From NCBI GenBank assembly GCA_003233175.1, contig QIKY01000238.1, positions 1 through 60,613 on the forward strand: a stretch of DNA of 60,613 nt, given 5' to 3'. Both the position numbers and the translations under genes were made by a program. The stretch is from Planctomycetaceae bacterium (GTDB lineage: Bacteria; Planctomycetota; Planctomycetia; Pirellulales; Pirellulaceae). Of this stretch, positions 18,654 to 26,575 are shown one piece after another. Positions within the stretch are counted from its first letter, which is position 1, and each line of letters opens with the position of its first letter. The notes under the pieces were generated by a model. The model saw only the letters and a list, made by a program, of their open reading frames with translations, had not been told where the DNA came from and made no database searches.

Positions 18654-19796
18654 CTAGTTTGGTGCGGCCAAGTTAAGCGTAGACAACGCTCTAGCGAACA
18701 TTGTTTTCGACTGTTGCTTGAACTCCATGGCTTTCTCTCGCAACCGCTCTGTCATGCCGATGCGCTCAGATTGATCCGCAAGACGTTCTAATACGAGATC
18801 TAACCGTGAGTGGTCCATAGGTTCTAAGAGGAGTTCAGGAACATTATATTCCGATAGTAACTCTTCGTATTTGTGACTCCAACTTGTTGCGACCACCGGC
18901 ACTGCTTGGCTCAATGCACCAACCAATGCATGAAATCGCGAACCAACGACCAATTCCGCCTTTCCAAGAATCCCCTTCAATATACGAGGGCATTCGAAGT
19001 AAAATGAATCGACTTCATACTGCAGTATCTCTTGAACCAAACGAGCCACAATCTCATCGTTCTTTCGATCATGAAACAGATAGACCGGAGTCACGCCGCG
19101 TTCTTTCAATATGTGAATACTTCGAGCCAAGAAGTCAATGTACGATTTGCTTTGCGAATTAGAAGCCTTGTCGAGCATCCGGATATTGGGAACGATGCAT
19201 GCGAAGCGCAGCGGCAAATTTAATTCTTCAGGCGCCACACCATCAATTAGGTTCGTAAAATCGTGCGACTGAGGCACATGATCAGTTGCTATGCCCAGTC
19301 CACGGAGGTGCTCGAACGAGGTTTTGTCGCGAGCAAAAACAAGGTCGATATTCTCGACAGCGATCTTCGCGTAGTTTTTTATGGCTGGTGAGGAAAATGG
19401 CCCCCATGCTTGCGGCAAGAACACGGTTGGAATCCCGCAGCGTTTCCAGCGTCTTGCTCTCTTAGAAAGATCCTGGACATTTCGAATTCCCCATTGATCG
19501 CCGAATGCAAATCCCGACGCATCAATGACGGCGTCAATATCAGCTTGATTCACGAGCCCGTAGGCTTTTCGAAAGGACTTTGACATTAGGCCGGTCACTA
19601 TTCGTGATCGCCTACCGCTCGCCACAGGAAGGACCGTATGCAGCCCGTAGCGAGCACGATCTTTATAGGGCCCGAACCATCGTTCAACAGCAAACTCAAT
19701 GTCAGGTTTTGCAACCTTTAGCTGTTCCAGAACGACCTGAAGCATCAACTCAGCGCCTTTATTATGTGTTCCGACGCCACGAACTTCGACAATCAT
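18654..19796 (-). CDS. polysaccharide pyruvyl transferase family protein
   Basis: A 380-residue protein of the CsaB/WcaK group, which transfers pyruvate from phosphoenolpyruvate to sugar hydroxyls to form acidic ketals. It opens MIVEVRGVGTHNKGAELML. Further blocks are DADIDASGFAFGDQWGI-like residues, PTVFLPQAWGPFSS, LVFARDKTSFEHL (the RD block) and AELVVGSRFHALVGALSQAVPVVATSWSHKY, whose SRFHA is the family's most recognisable signature. Its ATG overlaps the nitroreductase stop by 4 bases. The region is visibly AT-richer than the right half of the window. Pyruvylation of the exported glycan is the likely role. Confidence 0.88.
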   Translation of the reverse strand: MIVEVRGVGTHNKGAELMLQVVLEQLKVAKPDIEFAVERWFGPYKDRARYGLHTVLPVASGRRSRIVTGLMSKSFRKAYGLVNQADIDAVIDASGFAFGDQWGIRNVQDLSKRARRWKRCGIPTVFLPQAWGPFSSPAIKNYAKIAVENIDLVFARDKTSFEHLRGLGIATDHVPQSHDFTNLIDGVAPEELNLPLRFACIVPNIRMLDKASNSQSKSYIDFLARSIHILKERGVTPVYLFHDRKNDEIVARLVQEILQYEVDSFYFECPRILKGILGKAELVVGSRFHALVGALSQAVPVVATSWSHKYEELLSEYNVPELLLEPMDHSRLDLVLERLADQSERIGMTERLREKAMEFKQQSKTMFARALSTLNLAAPN

Positions 19797-20857
19797 GGTC
19801 GGTTGAATACCCGAAGTTGGTCTAGTGACTTCTTCTGCGAATAGGCAACCATGCCAGTTGGGTCAGGATAGCCCACAGCCAAGCACATGACGGGGCGCTC
19901 GTCCGGCGCCAGACCGAGCAGATCCGCCATTTCCGTCTCTTTCTCTTCGATGTCTGGCCAATTGACACAGCATGTACTCAACCCCTGCGTCTCTGCGGCG
20001 AAAATAAAGCTCATTGCGGCCAGTGAACCATCGATATAGATTAGGTGCCGGTCGCGTTCGTCAAAGAGATTCCGCAATTGACCAACGATCACGACAAAGA
20101 CAGGAATGTTGTCCACATACCCATCCGTTCCCATCGGTGCGCTTGCGACACTTTTCACTAACGTTGGGTCATCGAAAACGCGAAACACGAAAGGCTGTCG
20201 GTTACAGGCACTCGGCGATTGAGCGGCCACCTGTATCGCTCGATCAATTTTCTCGCGTTCCACGGTCGTGTCTAAAAACCAACGAACAGACCGACGAACT
20301 TCGGACAATTGCCGAAAGTCTTCGAACGAGACGCCTGGGCTGCTGCTGAGGTCGCGAGCATATGGCACACGCAATTCACCTTCATTCGAGATCGGCCGGC
20401 AGGACTCGAAACACTCTCTAGCGGCAATAAGAACTGGATCATTTCCCGTCTTGGAAAAATAAAGTTCAAGAACGTCGTGCGCCCAACGCAACTCATTTTC
20501 CACCATAGAGTAACTAGTTATATGTCCAACGGAGTTTTTGTAGGAATCGACAGTTTCGCTGATGTATTCCTTGGCAAAAACGGCCCGCTGTGGCCGCATA
20601 GTCAGCCCCTTCTCTATTCGGTGAACATTACGCCGGAGAAGTGTTGAGCTTCCGCATGGGCTATTAGTGTTCTGTTGGTATCTCAAACGGCCTTGCAAGA
20701 CCGCTCGCTGCTCGCGGCGAAAAGCGGGGGAACAGCAGGTGTAGTAGAGCGACGCTAGCCAACCGGAGCGAGCGGCCCAAGTACTGAATTTTTTTTCCAA
20801 CCAATCAAGCTGAGGCCTACACCTGCGAATCGCGCCTCGATACAAACGAGTTAACAT
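19793..20857 (-). CDS. nitroreductase-family flavoprotein
   Basis: I start at ATG 20855-20857 (MLTRLYRGAIRRC), which overlaps the wzt stop (ATGTTAA), although the frame runs to 20911. The product has about 354 residues. The first 150 form a basic helical extension, and the FMN-binding fold follows: VRRSVRWFLDTTV, AAQSPSACNRQPFVFRVF, and GLSTCCVNWPDIEEKETEM near the C-terminus. Nitroreductase-fold proteins recur in polysaccharide loci beside pyruvyltransferases, where they are thought to catalyse a flavin-dependent sugar modification, but the reaction is not known. Here the two genes overlap, supporting a joint role. Confidence 0.85.
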   Translation of the reverse strand: MLTRLYRGAIRRCRPQLDWLEKKFSTWAARSGWLASLYYTCCSPAFRREQRAVLQGRLRYQQNTNSPCGSSTLLRRNVHRIEKGLTMRPQRAVFAKEYISETVDSYKNSVGHITSYSMVENELRWAHDVLELYFSKTGNDPVLIAARECFESCRPISNEGELRVPYARDLSSSPGVSFEDFRQLSEVRRSVRWFLDTTVEREKIDRAIQVAAQSPSACNRQPFVFRVFDDPTLVKSVASAPMGTDGYVDNIPVFVVIVGQLRNLFDERDRHLIYIDGSLAAMSFIFAAETQGLSTCCVNWPDIEEKETEMADLLGLAPDERPVMCLAVGYPDPTGMVAYSQKKSLDQLRVFNRP

Positions 20858-22227
20858 GCCTTGAACGACGCGGCGAGTCTTTCTCCCATGCCGCCCGCTC
20901 GAACCGACCACTCAACTTCAGGAAAGACAATCGCCGCATGAGTAGGCAATACGCGAGACGTGCCATAGATATCCGTGGGTATGATTTCGAGGCCAGCGCA
21001 CGAATCAATTTTGTCCAGCGCGACCCGGTGGTCGTCGAACTGCAGATTGACCGTGTACGCACCGGGAGCCAAGCGACAATTGCGCATGATGCAACGCAGC
21101 GTTGTTTTCCCGGCAATCGCGATCGGCTCGGGGTGCTGGTATTCGTTATGGCAGGTCGTCACGCGAAGCCCAACGCTATTGAAAAGGCGGATCGCCAATC
21201 GAGCGTAACGAATCGGCCGGGGAGGATCGACAACAACATCGAAGCGAATATCCGAACCGAGGGGTATTTGATTTACCGACGAACCATCGCCTAGTGAAAT
21301 ACTGACCGACTTGAGGACGGATTGCATGCCTCTGACTCGCCGAGGATGATCGCTGAGGTCGATCTCACTGGCGATTGTCAGGCCGTGTTGCAGGTAGCCA
21401 GCGATGACATCGTGCGTTTCGCCGATGTGCGATAGTTGTCCACCTGAGAGGTGAATCGCCTTCATGCACAAACCTTCCACCGCCGCCATATTATGGCTGA
21501 CAAAGAGTACCGTTCGACCGCTATGGGCCACTTCGTTCATCTTGCCAAGGCACTTGTTTTGAAACTCTTGATCTCCAACCGCCAGCACTTCATCGATGAT
21601 GAGGATCTCGGGTTCGAGATGGGCGGCGACAGAGAACGCCAGGCGAACCGTCATTCCCGATGAGTAGCGTTTGGTCGGCGTATCGAGAAACTTTTCGACG
21701 CCTGAGAAGTCGACGATTTCATCGAACTTGCGATCGATCTCGCGCTTGGTCATGCCGAGAATCGTGCCGTTCATGTAGATATTTTCACGGCCGGTCAACT
21801 CAGGGTGAAAACCCGTGCCAACCTCAAGCAAGCTGGAAACGCGACCGTTTATTACAGCGCGGCCCGATGTGGGGTCGGTGATTCGCGAAAGGATCTTTAA
21901 GAGCGTGCTTTTGCCAGCACCGTTGCGACCGATAATGCCAACGACTTCACCGGGCTGCACCTCGAATGAAACATCGCGAAGGGCCCAAATGGTATCGGAG
22001 GCGGGTTCGCAACTGTTTCCGTTTTTCTCAGGTAGTTGATCTTTGGCGTCGCCGTTTTGCCCAGCGTTTTCCGCAAATGTATTCAACCGACGCAAGCGGC
22101 GAAGGTTGCGCAGCGGAGCCTTTAGCCAACCCGTGGCGGCGCCCATGAAAGTGTCGGGAATCTCCTCTTTCAGGCCGATGCGATAAGCCTTCGAGAGATT
22201 CTCCACCTGGATTGCATGGTTGGACAT
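20851..22227 (-). CDS. wzt: polysaccharide ABC exporter ATPase, Wzt-like, with C-terminal binding domain
   Basis: The ATPase half of a Wzm/Wzt-type exporter that moves undecaprenyl-linked glycan across the inner membrane. A full nucleotide-binding domain is visible: Walker A GIIGRNGAGKST near residue 97, signature YSSGMTVRLAFSVAAHLEP, Walker B ILIIDEVLAVGD and the switch FVSHNM. Residues from about 300 to 458 form an additional beta-rich domain (DIRFDVVVDPPRPIRYARLA onward), like the Wzt C-terminal domain that recognises the terminal modification of the finished chain. The permease gene lies 25 bases upstream. This pairing makes ABC-dependent export the main route predicted for the locus. Confidence 0.92.
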   Translation of the reverse strand: MSNHAIQVENLSKAYRIGLKEEIPDTFMGAATGWLKAPLRNLRRLRRLNTFAENAGQNGDAKDQLPEKNGNSCEPASDTIWALRDVSFEVQPGEVVGIIGRNGAGKSTLLKILSRITDPTSGRAVINGRVSSLLEVGTGFHPELTGRENIYMNGTILGMTKREIDRKFDEIVDFSGVEKFLDTPTKRYSSGMTVRLAFSVAAHLEPEILIIDEVLAVGDQEFQNKCLGKMNEVAHSGRTVLFVSHNMAAVEGLCMKAIHLSGGQLSHIGETHDVIAGYLQHGLTIASEIDLSDHPRRVRGMQSVLKSVSISLGDGSSVNQIPLGSDIRFDVVVDPPRPIRYARLAIRLFNSVGLRVTTCHNEYQHPEPIAIAGKTTLRCIMRNCRLAPGAYTVNLQFDDHRVALDKIDSCAGLEIIPTDIYGTSRVLPTHAAIVFPEVEWSVRAGGMGERLAASFKAC

Positions 22228-22252
22228 TGTGAGTTAGGCACCCATCGTTTCT

Positions 22253-23176
22253 TTACGCCACGTCGGCGAACAACCGCTCCCGACTGCGGAAATACATCAA
22301 ACCTGACAAAAGGAGGACAACAGCCGATGCCGCACCGACGCCGATTAAGTCCCAGGGCATGGCGCGCGACCCTAGCAGCGCGGCGCGAAATCCTTCGATC
22401 ACGCCAACCATTGGGTTGAGAGCGTAAACAAGTCGATATCGGTCGGGGATCAGGCTGGCCGGATAGACAACCGGCGCGGCGTACATCAACAACTGCACAA
22501 CGAAGCCCATGGCGTGCTTGACGTCGCGGTATTGAATGGCCAACGCCGTTAGCCAGGCGCCTAATCCGGCCGCGGCGGACATCATCAAGACAACCAACAG
22601 CGGAAGGAAGACGACGTTCCAGGTTGGCGCAATTCTGAAATAGGCCATCAAGCCGAAGACCAACAACATGGCGATAAAAAAATCCAACAGCTTGGCGATG
22701 ACCGCCGAAAGCGGCAGCACCAGCCGCGGGAAATACACTTTGCTGATCATGCTCGTGTTGTTAACCAAGCTGCCGGCGCTCTCCGAAAGAGAATTGGAAA
22801 AGTAGGTCCAGGGAACCAGAGCCGTCAGGGTGAAGACCGCGTAGGGAACGCCATCGGAACTGATCTTGGCCAGGTTCCCAAATATGATTGTGAACACAAT
22901 CATGGAAAACACCGGTTGAATGACCGCCCAGCCAATACCAATGACACTCTGCGCGTATCGTGTCTTGATGCTGCGCCAGACCAGAAAGCGAAATAAATCA
23001 CGATACTGATACAGTTCTCGGAAGTCGATAAACATCCAACCTGAACGAGGCTGGATTATTGTCGTATGCAAAGCGTCTGTCCTCGAGGGCGGAGAGGCGG
23101 ATGCGGGCGGGGGCGGCTGTTTTGGCGCCGCGGGCGAAGCGGAGTCGGTGGTGGTTTCTGATCGAGACAAGAGCAA
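22253..23176 (-). CDS. wzm: polysaccharide ABC exporter permease, Wzm-like
   Basis: A 307-residue ABC-2 type permease. A proline-rich N-terminal tail precedes ELYQYRDLFRFLVWRSIKTRY, the conserved amphipathic entry of Wzm/TagG proteins. About six membrane helices follow, with the PVFSMIVFTIIFGNL block and the conserved VVYPASLIPDRYR...LNPMVGVIEGFR region near the C-terminus. The start is a TTG (23174-23176) with no clear ribosome site. The segment before residue 48 looks like the family's normal pre-helix, so I keep it. It pairs with Wzt downstream. Confidence 0.92.
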   Translation of the reverse strand: MLLSRSETTTDSASPAAPKQPPPPASASPPSRTDALHTTIIQPRSGWMFIDFRELYQYRDLFRFLVWRSIKTRYAQSVIGIGWAVIQPVFSMIVFTIIFGNLAKISSDGVPYAVFTLTALVPWTYFSNSLSESAGSLVNNTSMISKVYFPRLVLPLSAVIAKLLDFFIAMLLVFGLMAYFRIAPTWNVVFLPLLVVLMMSAAAGLGAWLTALAIQYRDVKHAMGFVVQLLMYAAPVVYPASLIPDRYRLVYALNPMVGVIEGFRAALLGSRAMPWDLIGVGAASAVVLLLSGLMYFRSRERLFADVA

Positions 23177-23218
23177 TTCAGTTGTTCGTTGTTTGCAATT
23201 CGCGAAGCATTATCAGCT

Positions 23219-23893
23219 TCAAAGCGATACCTTACGACCCGTTCGAGGGTTGTAGACAACATCGATGGAGCCTTTGGTTGTTTCGGGCGCGTCAACCAGG
23301 GCGGAGGCGGGGGCGAGGTACTCGAGTTGGCAGTCGTCTAATTCCACCGAGGCGCCTTGTTGCATGAAATTGACCGCGACAATCAAACGGTCTTTGCCTT
23401 GGCGTCGAGTGACGACGCCCTCAAAGCTGGCGAATCTTCCGGTTTTCACCCGCACCAAATCGCCCGCGACAAGCCTCGCTTCGCGAGAAAGCGGTTCGCC
23501 CGTTTCGATCAGCCGCTGAATATGCGCCAAGTCTTGCGTGAGTTGGAGTCCGTCGCTGACTTGTCGGAACTGCGAAATGCAATTGGTGGTTTGTGCCGTG
23601 TATCGGTCGAGTACGTTGCCGTAAACAAACACGTAGTTGGAAAACAGCGGATCATACACACGCCGAATTCGGCCAGCCTTCGAGCGATAGCGGCGTTCGA
23701 TCGTGGGGCAGCAGAAAGCAACTTCCAACGCCTCCAACTTCCGCATCAACTGTTTCTCCTGGCGCGACCGCGTATACATCGCCCACCAACGCGGCGACTC
23801 CTCTGTCAGAGGACCATCGCTGGAAAGTTCCGCCTCCGCTTGCGCCAAAAGGTCGTTGGGAAAGAGACTGGTTTCTTGTTTGAGGATCGGCAT
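23219..23893 (-). CDS. NusG/RfaH-like transcription elongation factor (specialised paralogue)
   Basis: A 224-residue protein. The NGN domain is seen in RWWAMYTRSRQEKQLMRKL and in YDPLFSNYVFVYG near residue 82. A KOW-type domain follows from GDLVRVKTGRFASFEGVV to the C-terminus. Its place between the initiating transferase and the ABC exporter, and its divergence from housekeeping NusG, fit operon-specific antiterminators such as RfaH or UpxY. Such factors load at a leader element and let RNA polymerase cross long polysaccharide operons. A 34-nt motif 42 bases upstream of its ATG recurs before the autokinase gene and is a candidate recruitment or regulatory site. Specific targets are inference. 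Confidence 0.88.
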   Translation of the reverse strand: MPILKQETSLFPNDLLAQAEAELSSDGPLTEESPRWWAMYTRSRQEKQLMRKLEALEVAFCCPTIERRYRSKAGRIRRVYDPLFSNYVFVYGNVLDRYTAQTTNCISQFRQVSDGLQLTQDLAHIQRLIETGEPLSREARLVAGDLVRVKTGRFASFEGVVTRRQGKDRLIVAVNFMQQGASVELDDCQLEYLAPASALVDAPETTKGSIDVVYNPRTGRKVSL

Positions 23894-23934
23894 CTTGTTG
23901 CGAAGCTAGGTGTTTATAACCGTGAGGAGAATCG

Positions 23935-23968
23935 TTGTGTGCGCACACTCCGTGCCCTTGGGTGACAC
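23935..23968 (-). promoter_or_regulatory. shared leader motif, copy 1 (before NusG-like gene)
   Basis: On the minus strand it begins GTGTCACCCAAGGGCACGGA and continues GTGTGCGCACACAA. It matches a second copy at 29057-29090 at 28 of 34 positions without gaps. It contains a perfect 12-bp palindrome (GTGTGCGCACAC, 23937-23948), which the other copy lacks. It ends 42 bases before the NusG-like start. It may be a leader signal for the specialised elongation factor or simply a dispersed genomic repeat. Confidence 0.5.
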
Positions 23969-24119
23969 GCGGTCATCCCGAATTCTCGCCGAATAGGATC
24001 TGTCCACACGAACGTACGGCAGCCGACACACCATTCAACAGTAGTTCGATTTTGAGCGGTTGAAAGAACAAACATCATGGTTAGGCGGGAATTAAAAAGT
24101 TGCCGGCGTTGAGATCGAT

Positions 24120-25676
24120 TCAATCGTGGTGTTGCTCTTTCGCCGAAACATCCAGCGCTGGAATCAGCACCCTTTCCCCTGCTTCTGGGGTGTGTATATC
24201 GTTCGCCGTTGCCTCGCTCCCTAGTTCGAGCAAGTCGAACAAGTGTGCCTCAACAGGGCGCAGGCCAGCAATTAAATCGCTCATCGCCTCGAAGATGTTT
24301 ACGTTTTCCGAAGTGCCGCTCAGGCGGAGCCTGCCGACCGCCATATCGCGAACCAGGAGTGGAATATCGGAACTCCACGTTTTGGCCTCGTTCGTTTCGC
24401 CCTTGCCACGCCGCCAAGAGGCATGATATTCCTCACCCATTCCGGGCAGGCTGACATTTAAGTGAATGGAGTCCAGGTCGAGGCGTTCGGCGTAGGTTGT
24501 GAGCATCTCCCAGAGGTCTTCCCACTGTCGGGTTCCGCACAACCGTGTTTGGACGTTATGATCCGTCCCGGCGTTTTTATCGGAAAAGGAAGGCGTCAAC
24601 GATTTTGCCAGCCCTAGCACGCGTTTCCCCAGCAACATGCATTCGTGGTGTCCGAAGAGCCGCGTTACGATGAGCACGGAACAGACGGCAACTATCGCGG
24701 CGTAGGCCAGCAGCTCGTCTTTCATGTACACGCTTAACGCCGCCCCCACCGCCGTGACACAGCACAACGCCCCGACGACGAGGAGTATTTTCCGATCACT
24801 AAAACCGTGTTGCTGCAAACTATGGTGAAGATGCCCGCGGTCGGTCACGTAGAGGCTGCGACCGGTCAGTTTTCTTCGCAGTATGGCCATCGCAACGTCG
24901 AACACGGGGACGGCCCAAATGGCGGTTGGCGCCGCCAGAACGACTGACGCCGGCCCCTTGAGCGAACTACGAATGGCGAGCGCCCCCAGGATGAGCCCGA
25001 TGATCATGCTGCCGGCGTCGCCCAGGAAAATGCTCGCCGGCGGGCGATTGTAAATCAGAAATCCTGTTAGTGAGCCAGCTAAAGCCAAGGCCAGAAACGC
25101 CTCTGTTGCATGGCCCGTGAGACTCGCCATGACCGCTATCGCCAAACTGAGGATAATGCCGATACTCGTTGCCAATCCGTCCATCCCGTCGAGGAGATTG
25201 ACCGCGTTGATAGCACCCAGGATCCAAAACAACGTGAGCGGCGCCGACAGAACGCCAAGTTCAAACATCACGCCAAAAATTTGCACACGCTGTATGATCA
25301 GGCCCGACGCTAACAAGATCATCGCGGCCACGACCTGACCAGCCAATTTCTGGCGGCCGCGCAAGCCGAAGCGGTCGTCAATCAAGCCGATAAAACACAA
25401 GACCGTTGCCGATGAAAGCATGCCCGCCAAAAAAATGGCGTTGCTTGTCGCCAGCGACCTTTGGGAATCGGAACAGAGCACCGCGGCCATGGTTGCGATA
25501 ACGAATGCTATCAGAACCGCCACGCCGCCCCCAAGAGGAGTCGCCCCTTGATGGAGTTTGCGGTGTTGGTCTGGGTGGTCGACGATATTCCACCGTCTGG
25601 CCAAGCGCCGCACCCAAGGCGTCAGGATCAGGCAGGCGACAAACGCCGTAAGAAATGTTCCGAAAAGCAGTTTCAT
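24120..25676 (-). CDS. WecA/MraY-type undecaprenyl-phosphate sugar-1-phosphate transferase with C-terminal extension
   Basis: A 518-residue polyprenyl-phosphate N-acetylhexosamine-1-phosphate transferase that would start repeat-unit synthesis on undecaprenyl phosphate. About 11 membrane helices fill residues 1-340. Family marks are HQGATPLGGGVAVL, the catalytic-aspartate block NLLDGMDGLATS, FLGDAGSMIIGL, and the His-rich cytoplasmic loop DRGHLHHSLQQHGFS. The last 150 residues or so are soluble and acidic, an extension absent from Escherichia coli WecA, which has about 367 residues. The gene is 62 bases downstream of the phosphatase gene and 226 bases upstream of the NusG-like gene. Confidence 0.9.
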   Translation of the reverse strand: MKLLFGTFLTAFVACLILTPWVRRLARRWNIVDHPDQHRKLHQGATPLGGGVAVLIAFVIATMAAVLCSDSQRSLATSNAIFLAGMLSSATVLCFIGLIDDRFGLRGRQKLAGQVVAAMILLASGLIIQRVQIFGVMFELGVLSAPLTLFWILGAINAVNLLDGMDGLATSIGIILSLAIAVMASLTGHATEAFLALALAGSLTGFLIYNRPPASIFLGDAGSMIIGLILGALAIRSSLKGPASVVLAAPTAIWAVPVFDVAMAILRRKLTGRSLYVTDRGHLHHSLQQHGFSDRKILLVVGALCCVTAVGAALSVYMKDELLAYAAIVAVCSVLIVTRLFGHHECMLLGKRVLGLAKSLTPSFSDKNAGTDHNVQTRLCGTRQWEDLWEMLTTYAERLDLDSIHLNVSLPGMGEEYHASWRRGKGETNEAKTWSSDIPLLVRDMAVGRLRLSGTSENVNIFEAMSDLIAGLRPVEAHLFDLLELGSEATANDIHTPEAGERVLIPALDVSAKEQHHD

Positions 25677-25738
25677 GTCAGCAGATCAAAGAGGTAAAGG
25701 CTAAGAATCGCTCTCTCGATGTTCGACGGCAAATGCAA

Positions 25739-26512
25739 TTACGTTCGAGTAAACCAGCGACGTTTTCGCAGACGGGGACGAGGCGTCTCGATCGGCAGGC
25801 CCTCAAGAACCGCCATGCCGTTGATGCTGCAAATTCGGTCCGCCCGCGCCCAGTCGGACCACTCGGCAAGCCGTTGGTAGGCGGTCGAAACGCCGGGAGG
25901 CCGGCGTTTGGGTGAGTGTCCGTCTGAAGCGATGAGGTGAATGATGTCGCGGCGGGCCCACGAGCGAAGACCTTCCGTTACCTGCGAATTTTCGTTTTGC
26001 GTGATGCTGGCGGCCGATACTTGAATCAGGCAGCCTCGCTGTATCAATTCTTCCACAACGCCGGAGCCGTGCAAAAGCTCAGGGTGACGTTCCGGATGCA
26101 CCAGAATGGGCCGCACGCCCAACCCCAGCAAGCGAGTCACCATGCCACGCAAATCTAGGAACATTCCTGAAGGCAATTCGACAAGCAGGTAGCGGTTCAG
26201 ATTCGAGACCGAAAGCAGCCGCCCACCTTCAAAATCTGATTCAATCTCGGGACCGATCATCACTTCGGCCGCTGGATACACTTCCAGCGGAATTTCCTCC
26301 GCTTTGAGCCGCCTACGTAGTTCGACGGTTGCTTCGAGAATTCGTTGTGGCGTGACTTCTGGCCAGCGAGGATTCTGATGGGCTGTTGCAGCAATCGCCC
26401 GGACGCCGTCGTCCCATGCGATACGACACATGGCGACCGCTTGTTCCCAGTCTTGCGGGCCATCGTCCATTCCGGCCAATAAGTGGCAATGGACATCAGC
26501 CAGCGGGATCAC
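25739..26512 (-). CDS. PHP-type protein-tyrosine phosphatase, CpsB/CapC family
   Basis: A 257-residue metal-dependent phosphatase of the PHP fold. The N-terminal metal site is visible as DVHCHLLAGMDDGPQDWEQA, then TAHQNPRW, VHPERHPEL and ASDGHSPKRRP, which supply the His/Asp ligands. CpsB enzymes dephosphorylate the tyrosine tail of the capsule autokinase and so control chain length. The gene follows the autokinase gene by 63 bases, the usual pairing. Such manganese-dependent enzymes are typical of Firmicutes and also occur in planctomycetes, in place of low-molecular-weight Wzb phosphatases. Confidence 0.92.
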   Translation of the reverse strand: MIPLADVHCHLLAGMDDGPQDWEQAVAMCRIAWDDGVRAIAATAHQNPRWPEVTPQRILEATVELRRRLKAEEIPLEVYPAAEVMIGPEIESDFEGGRLLSVSNLNRYLLVELPSGMFLDLRGMVTRLLGLGVRPILVHPERHPELLHGSGVVEELIQRGCLIQVSAASITQNENSQVTEGLRSWARRDIIHLIASDGHSPKRRPPGVSTAYQRLAEWSDWARADRICSINGMAVLEGLPIETPRPRLRKRRWFTRT

Positions 26513-26575
26513 AGCGAATGAAACTCTCGATCAAGGTCTGAAATGGGGGTCTGGAAACGCGTTGGCGTCTACGAA

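Noticed and set aside
23935-23968. Classical RfaH ops site (GGCGGTAGCGTG-like)
   Set aside because: The shared motif does not contain that sequence.
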